This document shows, one piece after another, positions 24,209-32,093 of a DNA stretch of 32,398 bases (position 1 is the first letter of the stretch; each line of letters opens with the position of its first letter). The stretch is from assembly GCA_016650365.1 (NCBI GenBank), contig JAENVV010000030.1, forward strand, positions 1-32,398, in the 5' to 3' direction. The position numbers were made by a program, and so were the translations under genes. The stretch is from Acidimicrobiia bacterium. GTDB taxonomy: Bacteria; Actinomycetota; Acidimicrobiia; Spongiisociales; JAENVV01. The notes below the pieces were generated by a model. The model was given only the letters and a program-made list of their open reading frames with translations, was not told the DNA's origin and searched no databases.

Positions 24209-24606
24209 TCACCGGCGATTAAGGCGAGCCCCTCGGCGAAACCATCAGGAAGCCGGCGGGGTTTGCCACCGAGATCAGTGATCGCGGCGGTCAGCTCGAT
24301 GGTTGCCAACAGCTCGTCGTCGCGGTACATGCGCTGGCGCCAACTCGTGCTGACCCGCCGGGTCTCAATCATTTCCGTTTCGATTCGGACGTCGTCGCCG
24401 CCCAACGCCGATTTGAGGAACTTCACGGCGACCTCCGTGACGACGATCTGACATCCCAGGGCCTGGAGCTGGCCCATCGAGAATCCGATCTCGGCGAGGG
24501 CATCAATCCGGGCCTGTTCAAAGAAGGTCAGATAGAGAGCATGGTTCAGATGGTTGTACGGGTCGACTTCTGACCAACGAACCCGGACGGTGTCGACATG
24601 GGCCAT
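24193..24606 (-). CDS. Acyl-CoA thioesterase, hotdog fold (4HBT/YbgC-like)
   Basis: This is a 137-aa cytosolic thioesterase-like protein. The opening VRVRWSEVDPYNHLNHALYLTFFEQAR contains the YbgC-type D-x-x-x-H motif with catalytic Asp at about 15, followed by the long hotdog helix. VVTEVAVKFLKSALGGDDVRIET is the usual strand pair after it. ATG 24606 is supported by the conserved beginning. The acyl substrate is unknown; it may remove CoA from short or aromatic acyl groups. It is codirectional with the EamA gene, 17 nt away. Confidence 0.9.
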   Translation of the reverse strand: MAHVDTVRVRWSEVDPYNHLNHALYLTFFEQARIDALAEIGFSMGQLQALGCQIVVTEVAVKFLKSALGGDDVRIETEMIETRRVSTSWRQRMYRDDELLATIELTAAITDLGGKPRRLPDGFAEGLALIAGDHEPR

Positions 24607-24623
24607 GCCCGAGAACCTAGCGC

Positions 24624-25523
24624 CTACGCCTCGCGCCTGGAGGCCAGGATCGCCCCGACGATCACCAGGCCAATTCCCACCACCGCCACACCCGTGACTT
24701 CATCGGCGAGAAGTACGACGCCCAGGATCACCGACACGACGGGGATGAGATAGGTAATAAACGAGGCCCTGGTCGGCCCTACCCGGCCGCTCAGGTTCCC
24801 CATGATCACGAAGGCCAGTCCGGTGCCTACCACCCCGATGAACAACACCGACCCGAGAGCAGCCATCGAGAAATGGGAACCTGCGAGGGAAGCCAGTCCA
24901 AATGGCGACACCCAGATGGTGGCGAGAGACAACATGCGACCCATGACAGGGAGAGACCCGTACTTCTGTTGTAGACCGGTTGCGATGTTGAGAGCGATGC
25001 CGTAGCAGAGCGTTGCAACCAGCACCATCACCACCCCGTACCAGGCAGTCTTACCTTGTCCACCAGACGAAATCGAGATCAGCGCCAGCCCGACCAAACC
25101 CAACATGAGACCTCCCCCCTGGGCGAGGCGCGGCAGTCGTTTGAGGAGCAAGCTGGCGACGAGTGCTGCAAAAATCGGCGTGGCCCCATTCAGCATCCCG
25201 GTCACGGAGGAGTTGATGTATTGCTGCGCCAACGGAAACAACGTGAAGGGAATCGCCACCCAGAGAAACGACAACGCCAACAGCTTTGAACGATCCTCTG
25301 GCTCAATCGGCTTGCGAGATCGCGGCACCAACGCCAGGGTTGCCGCCCCGGACGCCACTCTCAACCAGGTGATCAAACCAGGATCAAAATCGTTCAATGC
25401 GATGGAAATGAATAGAAACGAGGATCCCCAGATAAGGGCGACGGACAGAAACAGTCCCCAGTCGCCCGCTGCAAAAGCTCCACGGTTCGTGCCATCTGAG
25501 GTTGAGATGATCCGGGTTCCCAT
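24624..25523 (-). CDS. EamA/DMT superfamily transporter
   Basis: This is an integral membrane protein of 299 aa with about ten hydrophobic helices arranged as two EamA repeats (about 22-150 and 165-295). Characteristic parts are SVALIWGSSFLFISIAL in the first helix, PLAQQYINSSVTGMLNGATPIFAALVASLLL in the first half, and the second-half LSGRVGPTRASFITYLIPVVSVILGVVLLAD. These proteins export amino acids or other small metabolites by drug/metabolite-type transport. The substrate is unknown. ATG 25523 gives a short cytosolic N-terminus. It precedes the thioesterase gene in the same direction. Confidence 0.9.
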   Translation of the reverse strand: MGTRIISTSDGTNRGAFAAGDWGLFLSVALIWGSSFLFISIALNDFDPGLITWLRVASGAATLALVPRSRKPIEPEDRSKLLALSFLWVAIPFTLFPLAQQYINSSVTGMLNGATPIFAALVASLLLKRLPRLAQGGGLMLGLVGLALISISSGGQGKTAWYGVVMVLVATLCYGIALNIATGLQQKYGSLPVMGRMLSLATIWVSPFGLASLAGSHFSMAALGSVLFIGVVGTGLAFVIMGNLSGRVGPTRASFITYLIPVVSVILGVVLLADEVTGVAVVGIGLVIVGAILASRREA

Positions 25524-26616
25524 CAGCCGGGAACGTTAGCGGTCCCCAGATATCCGCGTTGTGGTCACCGAAAGTATCGCGAAATGCGACCTAGACCACT
25601 CTCAGCGGTATAAGGTGTACGTGAAGCGAGGTTGATGCTGGGAGGCGATTGAAGTCAGTCTGAGCAAATCCCTGGCCGACTGACTCACACAACGCGGTCA
25701 ATTCCCAGTACCTTGCTTCACTGGCTGGCGTCGCCCTACCCCCTTTGGGCGGCGCCGGCCAACCTTTTCTTTCCACCGGACCGTCGCGTCGCCTATCAGG
25801 TGCTGGACGGATCACAAGATCCCCCCACCCCATCCGTTGCGTATGCCGGCTACGTACTTGCATTCCTTGGAGCCCGCACAATCAAAACCTGGAAATCAAA
25901 AGCCGGCTGCTGGTGACAAAACGGCTTTGCCTAGCTGGGAATCGGTCGCGCTCGGTGATTCGGTCTCGCAGACGCAGAAACGGTTGCGCCTATTCCCTCC
26001 GCTCCGCAGTGGTCGCTGGTTTTTCGGACCGGTAGTTTCGACGTCCTGACCGAGGCTTTCATGTTCGGGAGTCCGCGGCGAGTCCGCACGGAGACGGGGT
26101 GTGGTGCTCAATCAGGGCAGTGAGGTGACGACCCAGCTGGCGATGGCGACGCACGCCTGAGCGCGTTCGACGGCCTTGGCGGCTGCCGAAAGTGGGATCT
26201 TGTCAGGCTCGTACTCGGCCTTGGTCTTCATGGGGAGCAAACGCAAGACGCAGGACCGATTATGCGACAAAAGAACCCGACCCAGGCATCGCCCGCTCGC
26301 AGCGCGATCGCGCACAGAACCCTCCTTTCCATCGAAGTATCGCACTCATTGAGTCGACGAAGAGGGCGAAGCGGTCGACATAATGAACTCCCAGAATCCA
26401 TGTGTCCCCTCCCGGGCTTGGTCAGGCAGCGGTGTGCTTGATAACGCGACAGGCGCTACTCCCTCGCCACCGAAAAACCTGAAACGAGCCTCCCGGACCC
26501 AAAATCCTGCATTGAATGAATGTAAGGTATCAGAACTGTTGGGAGCGGACTGTGTGAAATTTGCCGCTATCCACCGGACAGGATCGACGGCGAAAGCCTA
26601 TCTGGAGGTAGAAATC
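25524..26616. other. 1.1-kb region without a convincing gene
   Basis: I find no recognisable product on either strand. Elements seen are: the inverted pair GTGGTC (25561-25566) and GACCAC (25593-25598); an 8-bp stem AGTCAGTC/GACTGACT (25653-25660 with 25678-25685, 17-nt loop); and a short minus frame from ATG 26231 to 26112. Other open frames on both strands have compositions untypical of proteins. The 3' part must carry the promoter of the downstream importer operon and possibly that of the upstream EamA gene, but no clear -35/-10 pair stands out. Confidence 0.5.
26112..26231 (-). CDS. Small open frame of 39 codons, doubtful
   Basis: ATG 26231 opens a frame with a sensible-looking sequence (MKTKAEYEPDKIPLSAAAKA, then a short hydrophobic stretch ACVAIASWVVTSL). 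No good ribosome site precedes it (CTCCCC). The mixture of a charged N-terminus and a hydrophobic end could be a small membrane peptide or the start of a lost gene. Nothing is recognised. Confidence 0.2.
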   Translation of the reverse strand: MKTKAEYEPDKIPLSAAAKAVERAQACVAIASWVVTSLP

Positions 26617-27675
26617 GTGAGGAAACGTTCATTGACTATTCTGCTCGTTGTATTGGCGCTGGTGTTTACCGCCTGTGGTTCGGACGGTGATACGACCACA
26701 ACGGCTGGCGCCACTGCCACAACGGCAGCGGCCGCGGAATTGACCAAAGTCACCGTTCTGGCTCCCAACCCCTCCGCAGTGATCTGGTTCAGCCTATGCA
26801 CCGCCATTTATGAGGGCTACCTTGCAGAAGAAGGCATCGACGCATCGTTTGAGGCCGTAGACGGATCAGGGGCCGTGTTGCAGGCGATGGCTGCCGGCCA
26901 GGCCGAATTCGGTATTCCTGGTCCGGGTCCGGTGCTAGCCGCCCGGGCGGCCGGTGAAGATCCTGTCGCCATCTACAACGGTTTCGCCCAGGCGCTGTTC
27001 GGACTCGTCGTTTTGGCAGATTCCGACTACACAGTACCGGCAGACCTCAAAGGCGATGGCGCTCCTACTGTCATCGGCGTGGGGACCGCAGAGGGATCTG
27101 AAGTGACCTTTGTGCGACCGATCCTCACTGCGGCCGGTCTCGAAGAAGGCGTCGATTACGAGTTCCTCCCGGTCGGAGACGGTGGTCCTGCCACTGCAGC
27201 CTTCGAGCGGGGTGAAATCGAAGCCTATGCGGCAGCGGTACCGGACATGGCGATCATCGAAGCCCGCGGCTTGCCTTTGTTGGAGATCACGCCGCCGGAA
27301 TACAAGACCGTCTTCGGGAATGGATATACCACGACTCAATCACTCATCGATTCGAATCCTGAACTGGTCCAGGGATTCGTAAATGGTTTGGTCAAGGGAG
27401 CCCTCTTTGGTGAGGCAAACCCGGACGCAGCCGAGGCCGATTGCGCGAAGATGAATCCGGAAGAGGCAACTGATCCTGAACTGGCCAGGGCGTTGCTGGA
27501 TCTTTCGATCGTCGTGAGCAAGCCACTCGGCGGTCTGCCATGGGGAACGTATGACCCGGTTGCCTGGCAAGCGTGGGCCGACAGCCTCGTTGCCGACGGC
27601 ACCCTTGACGAGGCTCCGGATGTGAGCAAGGCGTTCACCAACAGCTTCGTTGAAAAAGCCCACGCGGGCAGCTAG
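26617..27675 (+). CDS. NMT1/THI5-like (SsuA/TauA-type) ABC substrate-binding lipoprotein
   Basis: This is the extracytoplasmic receptor of the following importer. GTG 26617 is chosen because GGAGG at 26604-26608 lies 8 nt before it and the protein then starts with a basic end, hydrophobic helix and lipobox FTAC, followed by a Thr/Ala spacer. Its 352 residues have the family order: VTVLAPNPSAVIWFSLCTAIYEGYLAEEGID, then GSGAVLQAMAAGQAEFG, typical of nitrate/sulfonate/taurine and hydroxymethylpyrimidine receptors. It is first in a six-gene unit. The ligand is unknown; the downstream enzymes suggest an organic acid rather than a sulfonate. Confidence 0.9.
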   Translation: MRKRSLTILLVVLALVFTACGSDGDTTTTAGATATTAAAAELTKVTVLAPNPSAVIWFSLCTAIYEGYLAEEGIDASFEAVDGSGAVLQAMAAGQAEFGIPGPGPVLAARAAGEDPVAIYNGFAQALFGLVVLADSDYTVPADLKGDGAPTVIGVGTAEGSEVTFVRPILTAAGLEEGVDYEFLPVGDGGPATAAFERGEIEAYAAAVPDMAIIEARGLPLLEITPPEYKTVFGNGYTTTQSLIDSNPELVQGFVNGLVKGALFGEANPDAAEADCAKMNPEEATDPELARALLDLSIVVSKPLGGLPWGTYDPVAWQAWADSLVADGTLDEAPDVSKAFTNSFVEKAHAGS

Positions 27676-27681
27676 AAGAGA

Positions 27682-28515
27682 ATGACCGAATCAACGGATG
27701 CCGTTGGCCGGGCGGGACAACAGTCCCGCCCGGCCAACGATGAGGTCGTCAGGATCACGAACCTCTCCAAGACATTTCACAAACGCGGTTTGAAGGCCCT
27801 GGACGACGTCAACATAACCCTTCGCCACGGCACTTTCACCAGTGTCATCGGTCCTAGCGGTTGTGGGAAGTCCACCCTGCTGAAGATAATGGCTGGGTTG
27901 ATTCCGGCCAGCTCCGGCGAGATGCTGCTGAACGGCATAGAGGTGACCGGCCCGCGTCAGGACATCGGCATCATGTTTCAGCAGCCCACGCTGCTTCCGT
28001 GGCGTACTTCGATCGAGAACGTCTTGCTACCAATTGAAATCAGGTCGGGGACGGCCGCGGCCAAAGAGAAGTCGGAAGATGCCCTTCAACTCCTTGAGTT
28101 GGTGGGCCTCGGGGGATTCGATCAGGTCCATCCGTTTGAACTCTCGGGCGGCATGGCGCAACGGGTCGCCATCTGCCGGATGCTCGTAACCGGACCGGCA
28201 ATTCTGCTGCTCGATGAACCTTTCGGGGCTTTGGACGAGTTGACCCGCGAGTACATGAACGTCGAACTGCAACGGATTTGTCGCGAACGAGACGCCACCT
28301 CCTTCATGGTGACCCACGCGATCCCGGAAGCCGTCTTTCTCGCCGACCGGGTACTTGTAATGTCGGCTCGTCCGGGTCGGATCGCCACCGTAGTTGATGT
28401 AAACCTTCCCCGTCCAAGGACTCTTGACATGATGACCACTCCCGAGTTCGGGGCTCTCGTACGTCAGGTACGTCATAGCCTCGACATGGGAATCAACGGT
28501 GGAGGCGAAGCATGA
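27682..28515 (+). CDS. ABC transporter ATPase (SsuB/TauB type)
   Basis: This is the ATPase of the importer, 277 aa. It has Walker A GPSGCGKST (57-65), Q-loop Q100 in IMFQQPTLLPWRT, signature LSGGM (154-158), Walker B LLLLDEPFGALD (about 174-184) and H-loop H212. The LLPW-R-T segment after the Q-loop is typical of the nitrate/sulfonate/taurine group. ATG 27682 lies 6 nt after the receptor stop, and its stop overlaps the permease start (28512-28515). Confidence 0.93.
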   Translation: MTESTDAVGRAGQQSRPANDEVVRITNLSKTFHKRGLKALDDVNITLRHGTFTSVIGPSGCGKSTLLKIMAGLIPASSGEMLLNGIEVTGPRQDIGIMFQQPTLLPWRTSIENVLLPIEIRSGTAAAKEKSEDALQLLELVGLGGFDQVHPFELSGGMAQRVAICRMLVTGPAILLLDEPFGALDELTREYMNVELQRICRERDATSFMVTHAIPEAVFLADRVLVMSARPGRIATVVDVNLPRPRTLDMMTTPEFGALVRQVRHSLDMGINGGGEA

Positions 28516-29384
28516 TTCCGAAGACCGGAAAACAAGCCGGACCCGTGGCAATGTCCGATGCTGAGACGCTGTGGTATTCGGGCAAATGGATTGACCGGGT
28601 TCCTCAGTGGGTTTCGATCACAGTGTTGGGGTTGGCCATGCTCGGAATCTGGTGGCTCGTCGCGGAACTCGAGTTCGTCTCCAGGATTCTCCTGCCAGGA
28701 CCGGCAGAAACCTTCGAAGAACTGTGGGACGCGACGAAGAACATCGCCACAGGTGGACATATCGCCGAGGGACTGTGGATCACTACAAAAGAGGTCGTTC
28801 TCGGCTTCCTTCTGGCAGCCATCGCAGGGTTTGTTTTGGGTGTTGTCGTTGGCGAAACCAGGTTGGGGAGGAAAGCGGTAATGCCCTATCTGGTCTCTTT
28901 CAACGCTCTCCCCAAGGTTGCCTTCGCCCCTGTTTTCGTGGCATGGTTTGGCTTCGGCGTCACCTCGAAGATCGTCATGGCCCTCTTCATCGCCTTCTTC
29001 CCGGTGATCGTCGACACGGCCGCGGGTATGTACGCTGCGGACGACGACACGTTGATGCTGTTCAAGTCGATGGAATCGACCAGATGGCAGACACTGAGAA
29101 AGCTCAAGCTGCCGTCCGCCCTGCCATTTATCTTCGCCGGACTCAAAACTGCTGCAGTGTTCAGCGTGGTCGGGGCGGTGGTCGGTGAATACCTGGGCGG
29201 AGGTCATGGGTTGGGCGAGCTGATCAGGTTCTCAGCCCAGACATTGCGAATAGATAGAGTATTCGCCCTGATCGTCTATCTCGGGGTCATCGGCCTAATC
29301 CTGTTCGGAATAGTGGCATGGGCAGAGAGAAAGCTGCTGTTCTGGCAAAAGTCCGAGGTCTTTGAGATCCAGGGCACCGGTTAA
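28512..29384 (+). CDS. ABC transporter permease (SsuC/TauC type)
   Basis: This is an inner-membrane permease of 290 aa with about six helices and the binding-protein-dependent loop (KSMESTRWQTLRKLKLPSAL) near residues 187-206. The stretch AFAPVFVAWFGFGVTSKIVM before the loop is typical of the SsuC/TauC group. The start ATG 28512 overlaps the ATPase stop by 4 nt. It forms the membrane channel of the same importer. A 17-nt gap leads to the FAH-family enzyme gene. Confidence 0.93.
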   Translation: MIPKTGKQAGPVAMSDAETLWYSGKWIDRVPQWVSITVLGLAMLGIWWLVAELEFVSRILLPGPAETFEELWDATKNIATGGHIAEGLWITTKEVVLGFLLAAIAGFVLGVVVGETRLGRKAVMPYLVSFNALPKVAFAPVFVAWFGFGVTSKIVMALFIAFFPVIVDTAAGMYAADDDTLMLFKSMESTRWQTLRKLKLPSALPFIFAGLKTAAVFSVVGAVVGEYLGGGHGLGELIRFSAQTLRIDRVFALIVYLGVIGLILFGIVAWAERKLLFWQKSEVFEIQGTG

Positions 29385-29401
29385 GATCGAGAGGAGCTGC
29401 T

Positions 29402-30244
29402 ATGAGAATTGCACGAGTTAATGGGGCAACCGGACCTGTATATGTGGTCCAGGCTGGTGACGAATCCTGGGTCGAGCTTGGATCGCTCGGTATTCACGTT
29501 ACGACTACGCCCGAGCTTGTCAATGCCGCGGACGCTCTGGCGGCTCTCGACGTCAGTGCAATGGGAGGCGGACTCGTCGATCCCTCGTTCCTGGCTCCGA
29601 TAGTCGCGCCGGGAAAACTGATGGCGATCGGGCTCAACTATGCCGATCACATTCGGGAAACAGGTTCCAAAGCGCCCGCGAATCCCATCCTGTTCGTGAA
29701 GGCCAACACTTCGCTGACCGGTCCCGAAGATGACATCGTCGTCGATCCGGAGCTGACCTCGATGGCCGACTATGAGACCGAACTTACGCTAATTATCGGG
29801 CGAGAGACCAAGGGCATTTCCGAGGCCGACGCCCGTAGTGTGGTCTTCGGATATACCGTGGCCAACGACGTGTCAGCGCGCGATTGCATGAAGGCCGATG
29901 GGCAGCTGGTTCGGGCCAAGAGCTTCGACACGTATTGCCCTATCGGACCCTGGATCACGACGGCCGATTCGGTACCAGATCCACAGGCACTCGCCGTAAA
30001 AACCCTGGTAAACGGTGAGGTGAGACAGGACTCCTCGACGGCCGAGATGATTTTCTCGATCGACCACCTCATCTACTTCCTCGCCCGAGGGATGACATTG
30101 GAACCCGGTGACGTAATGCTGACCGGAACCCCGCACGGGGTTGGGTTCGTCATGGACCCGCCCCGCTTCCTCCACGCCGGCGATGTGGTCGAGTGCGAAG
30201 TAGAGGGCCTCGGCAAGCTTCGGAATCGGGTTGTTGGTCCCTGA
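29402..30244 (+). CDS. Fumarylacetoacetate hydrolase (FAH) family protein
   Basis: This is a cytosolic metal-dependent hydrolase or decarboxylase of 280 aa. FAH-family enzymes cleave C-C bonds or hydrate/decarboxylate 2-oxo acids in aromatic and other ring-derived pathways. Visible features are GLNYADHIRETG (77-88) with H83, the metal ligands E125 and E127 in DYETELTL and D156 in NDVSARD, K173 in RAKSFD, and GTPHGVG near the C-terminus. ATG 29402 has GAGAGGAG upstream. Position behind an importer and before two more enzymes implies use of an imported compound. Substrate unresolved. Confidence 0.92.
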   Translation: MRIARVNGATGPVYVVQAGDESWVELGSLGIHVTTTPELVNAADALAALDVSAMGGGLVDPSFLAPIVAPGKLMAIGLNYADHIRETGSKAPANPILFVKANTSLTGPEDDIVVDPELTSMADYETELTLIIGRETKGISEADARSVVFGYTVANDVSARDCMKADGQLVRAKSFDTYCPIGPWITTADSVPDPQALAVKTLVNGEVRQDSSTAEMIFSIDHLIYFLARGMTLEPGDVMLTGTPHGVGFVMDPPRFLHAGDVVECEVEGLGKLRNRVVGP

Positions 30245-30283
30245 GCTGGACAGAAGTGCCTCGCTGAGCGAAGGAGATTCAGA

Positions 30284-31129
30284 ATGGACGTTGGATTTAT
30301 CGGCCTCGGCGCCATGGGACAGCCGATGGCCCACAACCTCGCCAAAGCGGGGCACAAAGTTCGGGCCTGGAACCGGACGCCGGTCGATCCACCCGAGGGG
30401 GTCGATCTGGTCGATTCTCCAAAGGCCGTCGGCGAACAAGCTGACGTCGCCTTTGTCATGGTGTCAGACGCCGATGCCGTCGAAGAGGTCGTATTTGGTG
30501 AGAACGGTTGGGCGAGTGGGGCGAAGCCGGGGTCGGCACTCATCCAGTCGTCGACCATCGGGGCGAAGGCCGCTGAGCGCATCGGCGAACGAGTCGCCGG
30601 GGCAGGGTTCCAGTTTCTTGACGCTCCGGTCAGCGGTTCTGTAAAGCCGGCCGAAAACGCCCAGTTGACGATCCTTGGTGGCGGCGATCAGGCGTTGTTC
30701 GATCGCTTTCAGGGCTTGTTCGACGCGGTTTCGAAGCGGACCGTTGTCTTCGGACCGATTGGGAGCGGGTCGATAGCCAAGCTCGCTGTCAACGGGTTCC
30801 TCGTGTCGGTGATCGCCGCCGCATCAGAGAGCTTGTCATGGCTCCATGAGCGCGATCCAGATCTGGATATCGCAACATTCGCATCGGTCATCGAGCGGAT
30901 TTCTCCGATAGCAGCGGCCCGAGCTGAATCGATCGTCGGTGACGCGCCGAAGGGGGGATTCTCGCTTCGTCAGGCTGCCAAGGACATGGAACTGGTTGGC
31001 GAGGAATTCCACTCAGGAGGTGTCGTGGAGGCTGTGCGAAGCCTCACCCGAGCAGGATTGGATCTCGGATTCGGCGACCTCGACGTCTCTTGTCTCGGCG
31101 CGGTCGTACGCAACAAGGATAACGGTTGA
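30284..31129 (+). CDS. NAD(P)-dependent beta-hydroxyacid dehydrogenase (3-hydroxyisobutyrate dehydrogenase family)
   Basis: This is a cytosolic 281-aa oxidoreductase. It has the nucleotide motif GFIGLGAMG (4-12), the substrate-binding segment DAPVSGSVKPAE (113-124; usually DAPVSGG), and the catalytic K166 and N170 in SIAKLAVN. The family oxidises or reduces 3-hydroxy acids such as 3-hydroxyisobutyrate, tartronate semialdehyde or 2-hydroxymethylglutarate. NRTP after the second strand is compatible with NADP use, but this is uncertain. AAGGAG precedes ATG 30284; the stop overlaps the start of the RraA-like gene by 4 nt. Confidence 0.93.
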   Translation: MDVGFIGLGAMGQPMAHNLAKAGHKVRAWNRTPVDPPEGVDLVDSPKAVGEQADVAFVMVSDADAVEEVVFGENGWASGAKPGSALIQSSTIGAKAAERIGERVAGAGFQFLDAPVSGSVKPAENAQLTILGGGDQALFDRFQGLFDAVSKRTVVFGPIGSGSIAKLAVNGFLVSVIAAASESLSWLHERDPDLDIATFASVIERISPIAAARAESIVGDAPKGGFSLRQAAKDMELVGEEFHSGGVVEAVRSLTRAGLDLGFGDLDVSCLGAVVRNKDNG

Positions 31130-31740
31130 GTTCCACGCAAGACTTCGATCCCAACGCCTGGAGCGGGATTGGCACTGCCAACCTGTCTGACGTCGTGGGA
31201 CGGGTCGGAGCGATGGACGGTGGCATCCATCGGCTGTGCGGAGAACGAATGGCCGGGCCGGCGCACACCGTTATGACCGGTACCGGAGATTCGTCAAGCA
31301 TCCACCGAGCCATGGTCGACGTCGAGTCAGGCTCCGTATTGGTCGTCGATGCGCAGGGCGGCACTGCCCGGGCTGTATGGGGTGCGGTGATGACTGCCGC
31401 CGCCATCGAGCGAGGAATCGTCGGAGCGGTCATTGATGGCGCTATTCGAGATATCGACGAGATCACTGCTTGGGGATTTCCGGTGTACGCCCGGGCCACC
31501 TGCCCGGCTGGCCCCCACAAGGGTTTCCGGGGATCTCACGGGATTTCGATCCAATGTGGTGGGGTTGTAGTTAAGCCCGGTGACATTGTGGTGGGTGATG
31601 CCGATGGAGTCACGGTTGTCCCATCACACTTGGCTGGGGAGGCACTGGCCGCCGTGGAGCAACTTGTGGTGGCGGAGCGAAATTGGATGAAACGCATCCG
31701 TTCGGGTGAGTCTTCGACTGAGATCCTCGGACTGGAGTAG
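31126..31740 (+). CDS. RraA-family protein (4-carboxy-4-hydroxy-2-oxoadipate aldolase-like)
   Basis: This is a 204-aa soluble protein of the RraA/HMG-CHA aldolase family, whose enzymes split or decarboxylate 4-hydroxy-2-oxo acids; related RraA proteins instead bind RNase E. The key segment GIVGAVIDGAIRDIDEI contains the catalytic R108-D109 pair with DG upstream, and it is preceded by the GG-x(7)-G metal/substrate loop. ARATCPAGPHKG follows. The start is TTG 31126, with AAGGA ahead and overlap of the dehydrogenase stop. Presence of R-D and the neighbours favour an enzyme over an RNase regulator. Confidence 0.9.
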   Translation: MSSTQDFDPNAWSGIGTANLSDVVGRVGAMDGGIHRLCGERMAGPAHTVMTGTGDSSSIHRAMVDVESGSVLVVDAQGGTARAVWGAVMTAAAIERGIVGAVIDGAIRDIDEITAWGFPVYARATCPAGPHKGFRGSHGISIQCGGVVVKPGDIVVGDADGVTVVPSHLAGEALAAVEQLVVAERNWMKRIRSGESSTEILGLE

Positions 31741-31780
31741 GTCGACCCAAACCGGACGCTTCCCCTCGGGATTTTGACCG

Positions 31781-31983
31781 TTAGGTGAACCATGACGGAG
31801 CATTATCGGTGGAGTGACCGATCTCTATCTCGAACCATTCGGGCCAGGAGAGGCTCTCCAGTGTCGTCATGCGAAACGCCGCCGGCCGGACGATCCAGTA
31901 GCAGTCGGCGACACACGCCGGGCACAGGCCACCCACCAGCGGGCGGCGTCGTCGCCGCAGTCGACACAGACCGGAGCCGTCAT
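31781..31983 (-). pseudogene. Frameshifted small zinc-ribbon protein
   Basis: ATG 31983 has a good ribosome site (GGAGGA, about 7 nt before). It opens with MTAPVCVDCGDDAARWWVAC and then reads into a nonsense tail. A second frame continues with CVADCYWIVRPAAFRMTTL and further to SWPEWFEIEIGHSTDNAPS, ending at TAA 31781-31783. Joined, the two frames give a compact two-pair cysteine protein of about 65 aa. The difference is two surplus nt (CG) near 31920, or a one-base loss. The function is unknown; small CxxC proteins bind zinc. The start overlaps the stop of the upstream frame (ATGA). Confidence 0.55.
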
Positions 31984-32093
31984 GTCAGGTCCTCCGCAGC
32001 GATGTAGAACACCCGTCCGGCTTCCACCGCGGAGGCAAGCAGCCGGGGCCGGACCTGGTGGAACAGCGACAGTGACCAGCGTCATGTGCTAGC
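31980..32093 (-). pseudogene. 3'-end fragment upstream of the zinc-ribbon gene
   Basis: A frame with protein-like composition (for example LFHQVRPRLLASAVEAGRVF and then YIAAEDLT) ends at the TGA that overlaps the zinc-ribbon ATG. An upstream in-frame TGA leaves no good start codon. It therefore appears to be the tail of a gene truncated in front, or a frame disrupted by an indel. Gene coupling by ATGA suggests that these genes once formed one unit. Family unknown. Confidence 0.35.

Noticed and set aside
25591-25881. 96-codon minus-strand frame in the gene-poor gap
   Set aside because: Arg/Pro-rich, without ribosome site or recognisable motif; sequence around it also folds, so coding is not supported.
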